NCBI GenBank assembly: GCA_000320545.1 | Contig: ADNK01001807.1 | Span: forward strand, 5,001 to 27,500 | Source: Bigelowiella natans CCMP2755 | Taxonomy: Eukaryota; Cercozoa; Chlorarachniophyceae | Length of the DNA stretch: 22,500 nucleotides | Direction: 5' to 3' | Shown: piece by piece, positions 10,127-21,084 of the stretch | How the letters are laid out: each line of letters starts with the position of its first letter | Numbering within the stretch: position 1 is the stretch's first letter | Made by a program: the position numbers and the translations under genes | Notes under the pieces: generated by a model | The model's input: the letters and a program-made list of their open reading frames with translations, nothing else | Databases searched by the model: none | What the model was told of the DNA's origin: nothing

Positions 10127-12334
10127 TCAATCGTCAACACTTGCCCGCACTACCAGAGCAATGTACTCCTCATACTTTGCGACCATCTTCAGTACCGCCC
10201 CGACGGTTATCGCACGCTGCTCGTGCTCATGGCGAAATCGGATAAGGGCAGATTTAACATCATCGTCGTTGGTTTTCGTTGTCTTCGAAGAAGCAACAGC
10301 GACCGGACTCGGTTTCCCAGAGTCATGAGTTGCTTGCTTTTTCTTCTCCTCTTTCGTAGTAACAGCGTTCCCATCACTGTGAACGACGGTCGCCTCCCCC
10401 CCACAAACTCTCTGTGTGCTTAGCTCCCGCGACACCCCCCCCCTGCTCTCTTTGCTGCTGCTCCTGTCTCTGGAGGGGTAGAGCATAGTCTCGGTGGAGT
10501 TCCATTGCCAGACGATCTCGGTGAGCTCTGTGCGGCCATCTAGACAGCCTGCTTCGAAGACCCCACGCAATATTTGATATTCCCTACTTCCGTCGGCGAG
10601 AGAGCTGATGAGCTTGGAGGCGTGCTGCCCCCCCCCTTCCCCTCCCCGCCCCTTCTGCTGAAGCGATTGCCGATAACGGTGCGACGGCGAAGATGGAGAA
10701 GCGCGCTCTCTACGATCTACATCGCTATTCGGACGCACAACCTTGATATGCAGTGGGGAACCGGGCGAGCAGGCATTACCTGACGCCAGCGGAAGGAGGT
10801 AAATGTAGCGTTTGTAAGGGACAAGGAGATTCTTGTTCACGGCCCAGCGCAGCATGAGGGAGAGATCCAACTTGTCGAGCCCCCTCTCCATCCAGTCGGC
10901 AACATGCCGTTTGAGCGGCAGCAGCCTGTTGAAGATGGCCAGGAAGCTAGGAAGCGAGAAACTCTTCTGGAAAGTCCTCTCAAACTCGTCGCTGATAGCC
11001 CCGAGCAGCCCAGCGACCCCCCTCACGCCGTAATGGCCGCTCGTGGAAGGCATCGTTGCCGGGGGGACCCCATAGATCGACAGCGCGGTGATAGTCGGAA
11101 CTATCTTGCCCAGTCTCCATACAACGAGGTGTCGCGCAAGGCGGAGCAGCCTCTCCAGCCGCACAGAGAATATCGTCGCCAGCTCTTGGAACGACTTGGT
11201 GGGGTCATGGCCCTCGACCAGCTTCACAAGGATCGGAGAGGCTGAGGGGGGGAGGCGACGCAGCACGTTGGTCGGCTTATCGCCGAGCAATAGCGAGTGG
11301 TGCGGCCTGATGTTTGTCTTTGAGATGTCCCGAAGTCGCAGGCCAATTGTGAGGTCAAAACCCAGCCACCCGTTAATAGTCACGCGAGCGATCTTCTGCA
11401 TCGAGCACAGACCGAGCAATATCTCATCTAATGTGTTTTCAAGAGGCCAGCGCTTCGGGATTGCAATCCCTCCTCCACCACTACCAGCAGTCGCCGTAGC
11501 AGCCGTTATAGAGCCAGGGCCGCCGGCATGCCTGCCACTTCCCGCATCCACTAATTTCGTCTGTGTTCGTTTCCTATCATGCTGCTGTTTCTCCGCGGCA
11601 GATATAGCGTGCTGCATCTCCGTCGAGACGTAGCTGCAGCGGATCTCCTCGCTCTTGAGAGCCAAAGACAGGTTCCGAACAGCGAAGCGAAAGCTCTCTC
11701 GAAGCCGCTCGGTCAGTACGCTCTTTGTTAGGCCGAAAACGACGTTGAACGCCTTTACATATCGTCTTGGGCCGGAAGGAATAGCCGAAGCATCGCCATG
11801 TCTGCCCTGCGCTCTATGCCGATGCTTCTTGTGTTCTTCGTAAGGTTTGCCCCCCGTGTCCTCGTCCTCGTCCTCGTCCTCGTCGCTGTCATCATCATCA
11901 TCAATAGGCCCGCCGCTCTTACGCATTTCATGAGTTATCCGAACCGGGTATGAGATGTATTGGAGGTTACCAATTCCGATCTCAAGGATTCCCCGGGGCT
12001 TGGGGTCATTTTCCTCGAAGGCCTTCAAATCGTGCGCCCTTGGGAGAAACAGCCTTGAGAATTCTTTCGCTGAGAGCCCATAGACGGCGGAATCCGCCCC
12101 CACCCCCCCGCGACTGCTTCCCAGGCCAGCCCGCCTTGGCATTTTTATTGCCTCCGAGTCTTTCCGGCCAATGCTAATGGCTTTTGGCGAACCAAACTGC
12201 GTTTTGTGATAAAGGATAGTATAGCCGTCGTCACTGAAGGTCACGAGGGAAAGACCCAAGGGCAGCTTCTGTGCCTCCACCCTGATCCCGCCGGTTTCGG
12301 GAGGGGAATTCGAATCATTTCCGCCCCCCATCAT
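10127..12334 (-). CDS. NPRL3: NPRL3-like GATOR1 complex subunit
   Basis: One uninterrupted frame of 735 residues. In known organisms NPRL3/Npr3, with NPRL2 and DEPDC5, forms GATOR1, which restrains TORC1 at the lysosome or vacuole by acting on Rag GTPases when amino acids are scarce. Matches to the family as I know it: the N-terminal strand GLSLVTFSDDGYTILYH (residues 27-43), AFNVVFGL (195-202), a helix with LKSEEIRCSYVSTE (226-239), LCSMQKIARVTINGWL (309-324), IRPHHSLLL (342-350), LPPSASPILVKLVEG (361-375), SFQELATIF and LLRLARHLVVW (381-406), a segment near LRWAVNKNLLVPYKRYIYLL, and the C-terminal KMVAKYEEYIALV. It is longer than human NPRL3 (569 residues) because of insertions: an Asp/Glu run at 145-159 encoded by repeated GAC/GAG, a Gly/Ala-rich loop at about 262-290, and a Ser/Gly-rich linker near the C-terminus. 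The start is the first of two adjacent ATGs. Upstream codons stay open, so a slightly earlier start is possible. Unlike every neighbour it has no introns. Confidence 0.92.
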   Translation of the reverse strand: MMGGGNDSNSPPETGGIRVEAQKLPLGLSLVTFSDDGYTILYHKTQFGSPKAISIGRKDSEAIKMPRRAGLGSSRGGVGADSAVYGLSAKEFSRLFLPRAHDLKAFEENDPKPRGILEIGIGNLQYISYPVRITHEMRKSGGPIDDDDDSDEDEDEDEDTGGKPYEEHKKHRHRAQGRHGDASAIPSGPRRYVKAFNVVFGLTKSVLTERLRESFRFAVRNLSLALKSEEIRCSYVSTEMQHAISAAEKQQHDRKRTQTKLVDAGSGRHAGGPGSITAATATAGSGGGGIAIPKRWPLENTLDEILLGLCSMQKIARVTINGWLGFDLTIGLRLRDISKTNIRPHHSLLLGDKPTNVLRRLPPSASPILVKLVEGHDPTKSFQELATIFSVRLERLLRLARHLVVWRLGKIVPTITALSIYGVPPATMPSTSGHYGVRGVAGLLGAISDEFERTFQKSFSLPSFLAIFNRLLPLKRHVADWMERGLDKLDLSLMLRWAVNKNLLVPYKRYIYLLPLASGNACSPGSPLHIKVVRPNSDVDRRERASPSSPSHRYRQSLQQKGRGGEGGGQHASKLISSLADGSREYQILRGVFEAGCLDGRTELTEIVWQWNSTETMLYPSRDRSSSKESRGGVSRELSTQRVCGGEATVVHSDGNAVTTKEEKKKQATHDSGKPSPVAVASSKTTKTNDDDVKSALIRFRHEHEQRAITVGAVLKMVAKYEEYIALVVRASVDD

Positions 12335-12978
12335 ATTTTCAAGCGCGGGAATCTGAGCATGCCGGTCATGCGAAGAAGGAGGGCCGTCACGAAGAGCGGG
12401 AGAGCGGGAGGGGTGGAGGGCAAATTTCTTAAAATATTCAGATCTATTACGCTCAAAATCCTGCTGAAATATGTTTAGGAATCTGGATGAAATTCACACT
12501 TAAAACCCCTTACAAAATGTCGCATTAAATAAATACCATATTTTACAAGTACGAATGAGAGTATTTCACCGCAAGAATTATTTTGAGAATCCTTCCAGCC
12601 AGCAGGCAAATTGCATATAGATGTTCTAAGGGTAATCGCTTCGGTACACTGTTTTCCAACGCTCAAAAAAAGTGCAATAAAAATATTCTAGCCATACAAA
12701 ATTGGTTATTCAATTTCCCCCGAAATATCCCTCATAAATCGACCGCAAACTACTCGGGAATGCAAGCATTCCGGAATGTGGTGCGAAGCCTCCAAAAAAA
12801 CAGAAGGCCAGAAACAGTTCCTATTTCGGATGCGACAATAAAGGTTTCCTGTCTTTTACTAAATTTGACATTCTTTTTCTGATTTCCTCAAATTTCGGAA
12901 GCAAATTCTGTCTGAATCTGCCTGGCCACGCTCCGGTCAGATAGCGGTCGGAGGAGCCGAGGTTTGGGGGGGGGAGGC
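12335..12978. promoter_or_regulatory. divergent intergenic region between NPRL3-like and cyclophilin genes
   Basis: The 644 bases separate two outward-facing genes and must hold both 5' flanks. It is AT-richer than the genes. A perfect inverted repeat, GGAATGCAAGCATTCC, lies at 12757-12772. I see no TATA box I would trust. An open frame at 12583-12882 has no domain and is not called. Confidence 0.5.
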
Positions 12979-13861
12979 ATGGATCTCTACCACCGCCTAC
13001 GAAGACCCTTGTGGATATTAGGATTAATTAGCTCCTTAGCTCTTCTATCGCTGCATGGTTTTGAGGAGGTTAGTGCGCTACTATTTGGCACAATTGAAGG
13101 TGATGTTTCCTAAGATAGCTGTGTGCATTCAGAGGGGGGCCAGGAAAGTAGGTCGAGTTGCGGACAAGTACTACAACAAAAAGGTGATATGGAACCGGGT
13201 ATATACTGGAGTATTTATGATGTTCGAAAAACCGCCTTCGTAGTCCGTCAAAATGGTGCTTTCCTCATAATCATTACAGCAAACCGATTAGCCTAACCCT
13301 TCCTATCATTCCTCTTTCTCCGCACTCCTTAGATTTTGCCAAAGCTGCGGAAGAAACGAGAAGGTCTTATAACGATCAAAATATATCGGAATTCGCGTTT
13401 GCTGTGTTATGAGGCCGGCTGTGCTCATCGTCGCATTCTCCCCCCTTTTGCGAATCACAACAATAGAATGGGTACGGAGACAGCAAGAGATCGATCCTAG
13501 CGGTGGAAACATATACTCATCCCGAGGAATGGTGACAGATGACCAGGTAGGGGAGGCTTGGGGTCGGGTTTCTATTTCCACGCTGTCGATATCACTTTTG
13601 TTGTGCTTCCTTCGTGCATATTGGACGACTTGCAGTTTGTCTGATAGTACTGATCTGGCGTGCAAGCTGCCATGGCTGCTGCTCAATAAAAACGATATAT
13701 CTTACAGATTCAGTGGATTCGAAAGACGCTCCAAAAGCCCTTACTTCGCCGCGACATTCACGGTGAGGAAGCAACATCGGTTCATAATCATTGCGAGAAA
13801 TAAAGGGGAGATTGTGAGACCAGATGAGACGTAAAGAAAAGCAGAGTAAGCGTAGCGCCAT

Positions 13862-13899
<38 letters not shown>

Positions 13900-14888
13900 A
13901 TATAACTGATTGAATAAATATGCTAAGCAATGTTTACGAAATCTCTCTCTCTCTGTCTCTCTCTCTCTCTCTCTTTCTCTCTCCGTGTCTTCCTGGGCAT
14001 GCTTGCGTGCGTGAGTGTGTGTATGTGCGCGTGCGCGCGCGCGCGTGTATGAATCGGTGTTTGTTGGGAGGAATCCGTCCTTTTTATCAACTGCGACATG
14101 CCAGCTGACTCCTACAGTTGTCCAGATCTTAACTGGAACGGCAAGTATATCACTGACACAGGCCTCGTGGTAATTTCTCGATATGCATCACCTTGCGGAG
14201 TGCGAGTCGGTCGTTCTGGCGTCTAGAAATAGAGCGAAAGAGCCTTCTCCTTTGTGCATCGCGATTAGAAGGAAGAGGACGATGCCGATGCTTTTTTCTC
14301 CCAGGTCATCATTAAGCAGGAGGAAGGTCGGATCGTCGCGACAAGGTAGTTGAGAGCTACACGCAGCACGCTACTTACATCCATCGAAGCTTACTTCTTC
14401 GATCTCTATTAACGCTGCCTGCCCCCCCCCCCCCATCCACAGTACCGCACGGTGGAGCCCGGCAAAGGGCGTCTTTGACGATTCCAGACCGAATACTGTT
14501 ACGCTGTTAGGAATGCAGGCTACATTAGATTCGGTCAGTCTGCTCACAGCTACATGGAGAAGCGGGAGCGCACGCCTACCCAACCCCCTCCTCCTCCTAC
14601 CCCCCCTCCCCCCCGTTTCGTCCAATCCCATACAATGCCGATCAGTGAACATGCATTTGAAATATAATAGGGAGAGTATGGTTCGCCGTCATCGTCGTTA
14701 TCATCGTCGTTATCATTATCGTCGTCTGCAATCGTCTTGTTTTAATACGCTGATTACATGCATTTGACAGTCCGGGATGGTACGATGGGAAAATGGCCGG
14801 AAATGGCTCTCATATGGTCGCTGGCATTGAGAGGAGATCGTAGCGCATTTTAGTTGCAAGCGCCACCTTGCTTATATCCGTTTGACTT

Positions 14889-14920
<32 letters not shown>

Positions 14921-15119
14921 GATATATACATATATTAATAATATTTATACGTTCAATTCTTCTCACCCCCCCCTCCCAACCCCTCTCCCTTCTTCTGCAC
15001 GAATATCATCGTCATCAGAGGCGAAGGAGATTGCCTTGACGAAGTTGAGGCTCAAAGAGTTCTTCAAGTCTTTCGATGCGAACACTTCCGGTGTCGTACA
15101 CATGCAGATAGCATATGTA

Positions 15120-15158
<39 letters not shown>

Positions 15159-15632
15159 GCGCGCTGAGGCAGCCGCACAACAACGATTCGAATATATATT
15201 TGCAGATATAGTACCGCTTGATCACCGGTACGGTTTCTTAAATGAATTAATATATTTATATGTATATGTATTACCCGCAGCTCCTCACCGGATCACGAAG
15301 CTGGCTTATTTAGACATTTCTGTCAATGGCCGACTCTTCGGTAGAAGAGCAGTAGCTTGCGCGTGAATCAACTCCAAGTTCACCCCGTTGTGCTTTATTT
15401 ATTGTTGTTATTGTTGTTGTTGTCGTCGTCGCGCGTATAATATTCAAAGGGCGGATCACCATAGGGCTATATGGCGACGTCGTGCCCATGACATGCGAGA
15501 ACTTCCTGCAGCTTTGCACGGTAGTACGCGTGTGCGGAATGCTGTTAGTAGAAGACGAACGTAATTTGCAATAGGCGGTTCTTTTTGACGCCGGCCTTTC
15601 TTTGGTTCTCTTTCGCTCCTCTCTCTCTCTCC

Positions 15633-15719
<87 letters not shown>

Positions 15720-15738
15720 AATCCTTATGAAAACGCGC

Positions 15739-15769
<31 letters not shown>

Positions 15770-16337
15770 TGTGTGTGTTTGCGCTTTCCATGTTATGATA
15801 AGCTCACTTCACATGCAAAACAAGCACCAATGTACACGTCCGCAGGGCAGCAAAGGCAAATCTAAGCTTGGCACCGAGCTTTCGTATAAAGGCTCGTATT
15901 TCCATAGAATCGTCAAGAATCACCTCGTTCAAGCGGTCAGTCGACTCACAGCAGCTACATATGATGATAATGATGATGATAACAGCATCCATTTAAGAGC
16001 GTTAAGATCCCCATTCAGCATCATTATCAGCACCATCATCATCATCATCATCAACAACAACAACATCAACAACTTTGTCCATCTTCTTCTTCTTCTTCTT
16101 CTTCTATATCGTGGGGAAAATGACATCTCCCTTCTCCCAACCATCCTACCTGTTCCTCTTCCTCCTCTTCCTCTTTTTCCTCCTTCTTGTACTCTCCCTC
16201 CTCAATTCTATCTTTCATTTGCCAGGGCGACATCGTCAGGGGAGACGGGAGGAGCGGCGAAAGCATCTATGGCAAGTACTTTCCGGATGAGAGCTTCACA
16301 GTCAAACACGACCGAGTAACCTCTTATATCCTAAACG

Positions 16338-16413
<76 letters not shown>

Positions 16414-17218
16414 GTGTGTCTGTCTGTGTGTCTGTGTGTGTGTGTGTGTTAGTATCTATATTATATTAAAAAAATGTTAGGGTGTTAGTTTCATTAGCAG
16501 CAGTATCATTATCATCACCCAAAGATGACTTGACTCTTATCTTTCCCCAAAGCCATACGTCGTGAGCATGGCCAACTCTGGCGAAGATACAAACAACTCG
16601 CAATTCTTCATAACTCTCAAAGTACCCCTCTCCCTTCCCCCTCCCCCCCCCCCCTCTCTCTCACGCCTTCCATTGGAATGAAGAATAGCAGCACATTTTA
16701 GCATCGATCCTTGGAGATGCCGATCGAAGAGCACGTTCATATATTGTCGTGATATGTGCGGTGTTAGTCGCGCGACGGCGCATTTCAGAGTTGAGGGGCT
16801 GTTGTTGTTGTTGTTTCTATTGTTCCTTCTCTTTGCGTAGAAGTCGCCCTGGCTCGACGGTAGATACGTGGCCTTTGGAACTGTGTTGATCGGGCAGGAT
16901 TTGGTGCAGCTTCTATCGAAAATGGTGGTTTCTTTGCGTCGCTCTGATGAGGAGATGCTTCTTGAGAGAGAAAGAGAGAGAGAGAGAAAGAGAGAGAGAG
17001 GGGGGGAGAGAGAGAGATGCACACTCAATGTCAAAACAAAAACCGAAGACGTAACTGGTTGGCCATTGCCTCTCCGCTAACATGGCATAGCTTGATTTAC
17101 AACACACACGCCTCTGCACTGCTGCTTGGTATTCTGCTCGGTGTTATCTAGGGAGACGATAATAACGATCCAGTAGATGACGTGGTACTTCATACATATG
17201 TGCATAAATTTATCATAG

Positions 17219-17254
<36 letters not shown>

Positions 17255-17929
17255 TGCGATGAATACATGAATATACAGCCTTGTCCCCATTGTTGGTGGG
17301 GCACTCGCTTGTTAGATGGAGGTCCATTCTTAATCGTGTTACTTTATTCGGATGGGGAGCAGAGAGCGAATCTTCGTTTGTAGTAAAAGCCACCGTCTGC
17401 CATACGCAATTGCAGCATGCCCTGTTATTCAAATCGGCGGGGAAGAAATACTACCATCGTGCGTCTCTAGGTGATATCCGGCTGCGGCGAGCTTGCAATA
17501 CCGAAAGCAGTCGATGAAGGTAATGTTCCTGAAGCCGCGACGAGGACGAGCACGAAGGAAACGGTTATTGATAGAGCCAAAAAGGTATCGTTGACTAGAA
17601 GGCGACGGACAATAGAGGAATCGTCATCACGGGGGGAGGAAGATAGCAGGCTGTCTATCAAGGAGAAGAAACGAGGCCGAAAACGAGCGAGAGATAAGGA
17701 GCTTCCAGCTCTCGCCGCCCCCCCAACGCAAAAGCTAGTGTTCGAAAAATCGACGGCGAAGAGAGCATCCCCCGACAAGATAGAGACGGCAGATCGTCGG
17801 TCTGGAAGCAATGCGCGCAAGCTGAAGACGAGGAGTCAGAGAATGCTGCCGCTGCAGAGGGACAGTCTAGATACTGCGTACAATAAGCAGCAGCGTGATG
17901 ATGTGCATGAACAGTCATATGCTGTGTGA
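12979..17929 (+). CDS. cyclophilin-type peptidyl-prolyl isomerase with leader and basic tail
   Basis: Secure exons: 15281-15340, 15450-15520, 15846-15935, 16226-16315, 16553-16621, 16841-16924, 17152-17184, 17471-17929. They give a full cyclophilin fold: [93 protein letters not shown]. Against human CypA, Arg55, Gln63, Ala101, Gln111, Phe113, Trp121 and Leu122 are kept, but Phe60 is His, Met61 is Leu and His126 is Tyr. An insertion (GKSKLGTE) before the FHRI motif is of the divergent-loop type. The last exon adds about 130 residues rich in Lys and Arg ([14 protein letters not shown]), like a nuclear or RNA-binding tail. Provisional upstream exons, phase-consistent throughout: 12979-13068, 13133-13183, 13484-13546, 13708-13762, 14118-14169, 14443-14533, 15021-15090. 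The first encodes [20 protein letters not shown] and then [10 protein letters not shown], a signal peptide or anchor. The joined model is 475 residues. The 15021-15090 exon fits the core well. The earlier ones could belong to a separate gene, and the secretory leader sits oddly with the nuclear-type tail. Confidence 0.78.
13864..13888. repeat. (AT)n microsatellite in provisional intron
   Basis: AT repeat passing into TATG units, in the proposed intron 13763-14117. Confidence 0.88.
13942..13983. repeat. (CT)n microsatellite in provisional intron
   Basis: CT repeat with G and T interruptions, followed at 14032-14046 by a short (GC)n stretch. Both are in the proposed intron 13763-14117. Confidence 0.88.
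14897..14920. repeat. (AT)n microsatellite in intron
   Basis: In the proposed intron 14534-15020, upstream of the exon that joins the cyclophilin core. Confidence 0.88.
15127..15157. repeat. (AT)n microsatellite in intron
   Basis: In the intron 15091-15280 of the cyclophilin gene, followed by a short CGCGC. Confidence 0.9.
15619..15778. repeat. compound microsatellite CT-AT-GC-TG
   Basis: Four dinucleotide arrays in succession: CT (about 15619-15684), AT (15686-15712), GC (15734-15753) and TG (15753-15778). All lie within the intron 15521-15845 of the cyclophilin gene. Confidence 0.93.
16340..16450. repeat. compound microsatellite AT-CT-TG
   Basis: AT (16340-16372), CT (16375-16411) and TG (16412-16450, imperfect) follow one another just after the donor of intron 16316-16552. 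Confidence 0.93.
16964..17017. repeat. (GA)n microsatellite in intron
   Basis: Purine-rich in the sense direction, unlike most of the intronic repeats here. It sits near the donor end of intron 16925-17151. Confidence 0.9.
17224..17252. repeat. (AT)n microsatellite in intron
   Basis: In the intron 17185-17470, before the last cyclophilin exon. Confidence 0.9.
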
Positions 17930-19136
17930 CCCTGCCTAGCTGCTGCAACTATGACGGTGCAAAATTGAACATCGCACACGTGTGAAGTGCGGGGTACATT
18001 CTAGCATTGCATACTATTATGCATGATAACATGCAATGCATGTGTCGATCTAAATTTGAGTGCAAGCAATTGCATCGTTCGATCGCAATCTAGACCATTC
18101 ATGACGTGACTTTGTCTGTGCTTAATGCCATTTGCGCTAACAACCAACATGGTTGATCTCAGATTGTTGCTTGCATGTAATGGGCATTTTCATCGTGGCC
18201 ATTGATACATATTGTGGTCCTGATGGTCAAAGGGCTTATCTAGCTGTGCAATGAAGCACAGCATGTGTTGATGAACATCGCTTCAATGCAACACATGGGA
18301 TCGAAACACTTTCTGAACTTTCTCATCATCTCCGCTTCATGACCTTGCGAGCTTGTCTAGTTGTGTAGATGAATCAGATTGTTGGTCGATCCATCGCCAC
18401 TAGGCCATTCTAGCATTGCAAGATTATGATTGCCACCAATGTGTGCTCACTGATTCGGCAATGCTGTCGTCGCGTGAGCTCAGAGCTCCGCGCTTGCTAG
18501 CTTGGCGATGTAACGACCTGCCACTCTAGGACTGCTTGATCAAAATTTGGTTCATTTAAAGATGACAGGAGACAAATTAAAACGAATTCGGGAACAGTCT
18601 GAGCATTTTGGCGGTGATGATGTGGCTTCTCTCCTTTTTTTGGAAAATCCCCCAAGTTCTTGTCATGTCATTGCTAGATTAGCGTTTGTGTTGCCTGCTG
18701 TTAGGTGATTTTGTTCGCTTTTGTTCATCTGAAACTCGCCGCACTTTCTGACGTCTCCCACAGGAGGGGCGTTCGCCATTGTGAATGACACGCCGAGGCT
18801 CGCTGCAATGGAGCACAGGCCGGTCTAGCGGTTCCGGATCGGAATAGAACATCGGACTTAGGAAATATCTACATATTTCATGTCTCTCCTCCTAAATACA
18901 GGGGATTTTCCCTCGATTTACTATCAACATGCCTTTTAAATACTACGCCAAGATATATTCCTTATCTCTATAGCAAAATCGCCAGGCACAGACCGCATTC
19001 TTCACGCCGATAACTGGGGTACCATTCTAAACGTTATGGGTTTCGTAACAGCGACAAGAAACTGGTGATATTTTTACGTAAATTACAGGCGAATTTGCTG
19101 GGGTTTCGTCGTTGCCACGGTGAAACACGAAAAGTA
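17930..19136. other. intergenic region, no gene seen
   Basis: About 1.2 kb between two plus-strand genes. Bases 17990-18560 are rich in GCAT, TTGCA and CTAGC words. The phrase CATTCTAGCATTGCA occurs at about 17998 and again at about 18405. No long frame or domain is visible. The part from 18560 to 19136 must hold the promoter and 5' UTR of the next gene. Confidence 0.6.
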
Positions 19137-19860
19137 ATGGCGGCCGGTTGGCTACGATGGGCTGGCCTGATGGCGCTCACCGTCTCGATCCTCCTCTCAC
19201 TCTCGGCTTTTGTCAAGGTGTTCCGGTTCAGTTTCAATTCGCATTAAAAATTATGCACTGGGAACGTGATATTCATTGCGAGGGAGAATGCTCCTCCCCC
19301 CCCACCATTAGAGAAATACTTAGGATTCTTTTTTTGGATAATATCGTCTCGTGTACTTGCTACTTAGAGACCTTTGCCATCTGATGTGCAAATGTCGTTA
19401 ATTGACAATCGTACTTTTGATGGATCTTGCTTGTGAAGGGTCGATCTGAGACGGGTCTTCGGAGAGCCATGGCCAGCGCTAGGAGGGGGTTGCCATACGC
19501 CTCCATCGCCCCGAAGTACGGAAAGGGAGCTTCGAGGTTTTCTCGACGTTTTTATTTGCCTTCCGTTTTTCAGTGCAGTCACCTCGCTGCGTCTGGGGGG
19601 GGATGTGGTTTTCGGAAAGAACGAATACCATCTAACACAAAAATGCAAGTTTGATACAAACAAGACATAATGCCTTGTCAACTCGCACTGCTATGGAGAC
19701 CATTTCTTTAGTTTCTGTAATATCGATCGTTGTGCAATGCGATTGTACAATGACTGACCGTTGTATGTGCTTTCTGCCTTGTTTAGGGAAAGAAATCATC
19801 GTCACAGCAGCCGTGGGGCTCAAGGGCTGAGACCTAGATCAAACCTTCGCAAGGTACCAT

Positions 19861-19898
<38 letters not shown>

Positions 19899-20471
19899 CC
19901 GGTGCATATGTATACGAGCAAAGATTACGCATGCTGTGAGTTTAACGCACTTACGATAAATACACGTTCCGAAACACCGTTATGCAAACCATGCTCCGCG
20001 AGGCTATTTCTCACTGTCTTATTTCGCCTTTAACAACAGATCATTGAATACGACAAGGAAGATAAGGAATTCCCTGGATATGATGAGAGGGGATTCGTCT
20101 TCGATACGAGGTAGCTCAGCTGTGTGTGTGTGTGTGGGTGTGTGTGTGTGTGCGCGCGCGCGCGCGCGGCTAGTGTAACTAATCCTCCCCCCCACAACAC
20201 ACACGCAATATATATATATATATATATATATATTATTATCAATATTTATTTGTACATAACATTCCTCCTTAAACTAACCGTTACCAAAACTGCTACTGCT
20301 GGCCAATTCTCCCCCCCCCCCCCCCCCCCGCCACATCCCCCTCTAGATATAGGCCCTTGGAAGAAAGGCAGTTAGAAGCGGCTTTGAACTTGCAGCAATG
20401 GAAGGAGTTTGAAGATGAGATGGAACGTGATGGCAAGGTGTGCCAACATATGCTTTTTGCTTTGTCGGTAT

Positions 20472-20516
<45 letters not shown>

Positions 20517-20543
20517 ATGATATTTATCTCATGATAGCGTTTC

Positions 20544-20580
<37 letters not shown>

Positions 20581-20582
20581 AC

Positions 20583-20636
<54 letters not shown>

Positions 20637-21052
20637 TACATTTGTATATCATATATACATACATTTTATTGATGATACTTATTATACCCCCCCAGCCAAT
20701 TGCGGACGATGCATGGATCAAAGAGCTCGAGAAAGCTACCATCGAGATGGAAATGCCAAACCAATTCGGCTTTACACCACGCGTAAGAAGAACGCCTTGC
20801 AGCATCTAGCATAGAGCATTCAACCGCCCGCTAGTGTCACGGAGGGGGGGGGGAGGGGGGGGGAGGGGTAGCGGTGATAGCTAAAGGCCTGAACCTACCA
20901 CGAAAGAGAAAATCAATGAAGAACGTCATTATCAGCTGTAGATCTTCGCAATATTCCTTAAGCATTTACGCTAGTGTGTACCATATATGTTCTTTCGAGT
21001 CTACCACCCACATTTCCCCATTACTATTATCATCATTATCATCATCAATTAT

Positions 21053-21084
<32 letters not shown>

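Noticed and set aside
11088-11633. 181-codon plus-strand open frame
   Set aside because: Antisense to the NPRL3-like gene, with no family resemblance.
12583-12882. 99-codon open frame in the divergent intergenic region
   Set aside because: No domain, AT-rich, and it ends in a run of Phe codons. Likely chance.
14100-14226. Alternative frame with [18 protein letters not shown] around the provisional exon 14118-14169
   Set aside because: It looks protein-like and starts with an ATG, but it ends after about 40 codons and its phase fits the neighbouring exons less well. It remains possible.
15585-16319. 244-codon plus-strand open frame
   Set aside because: It reads through CT, AT, GC and TG microsatellites and introns. 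Only the parts at 15846-15935 and 16226-16315 are real cyclophilin exons.
20100-20170. Possible tRNA-like GTAGCTCAGC at 20111
   Set aside because: It is an intron donor followed by TG repeats. No cloverleaf can be drawn.
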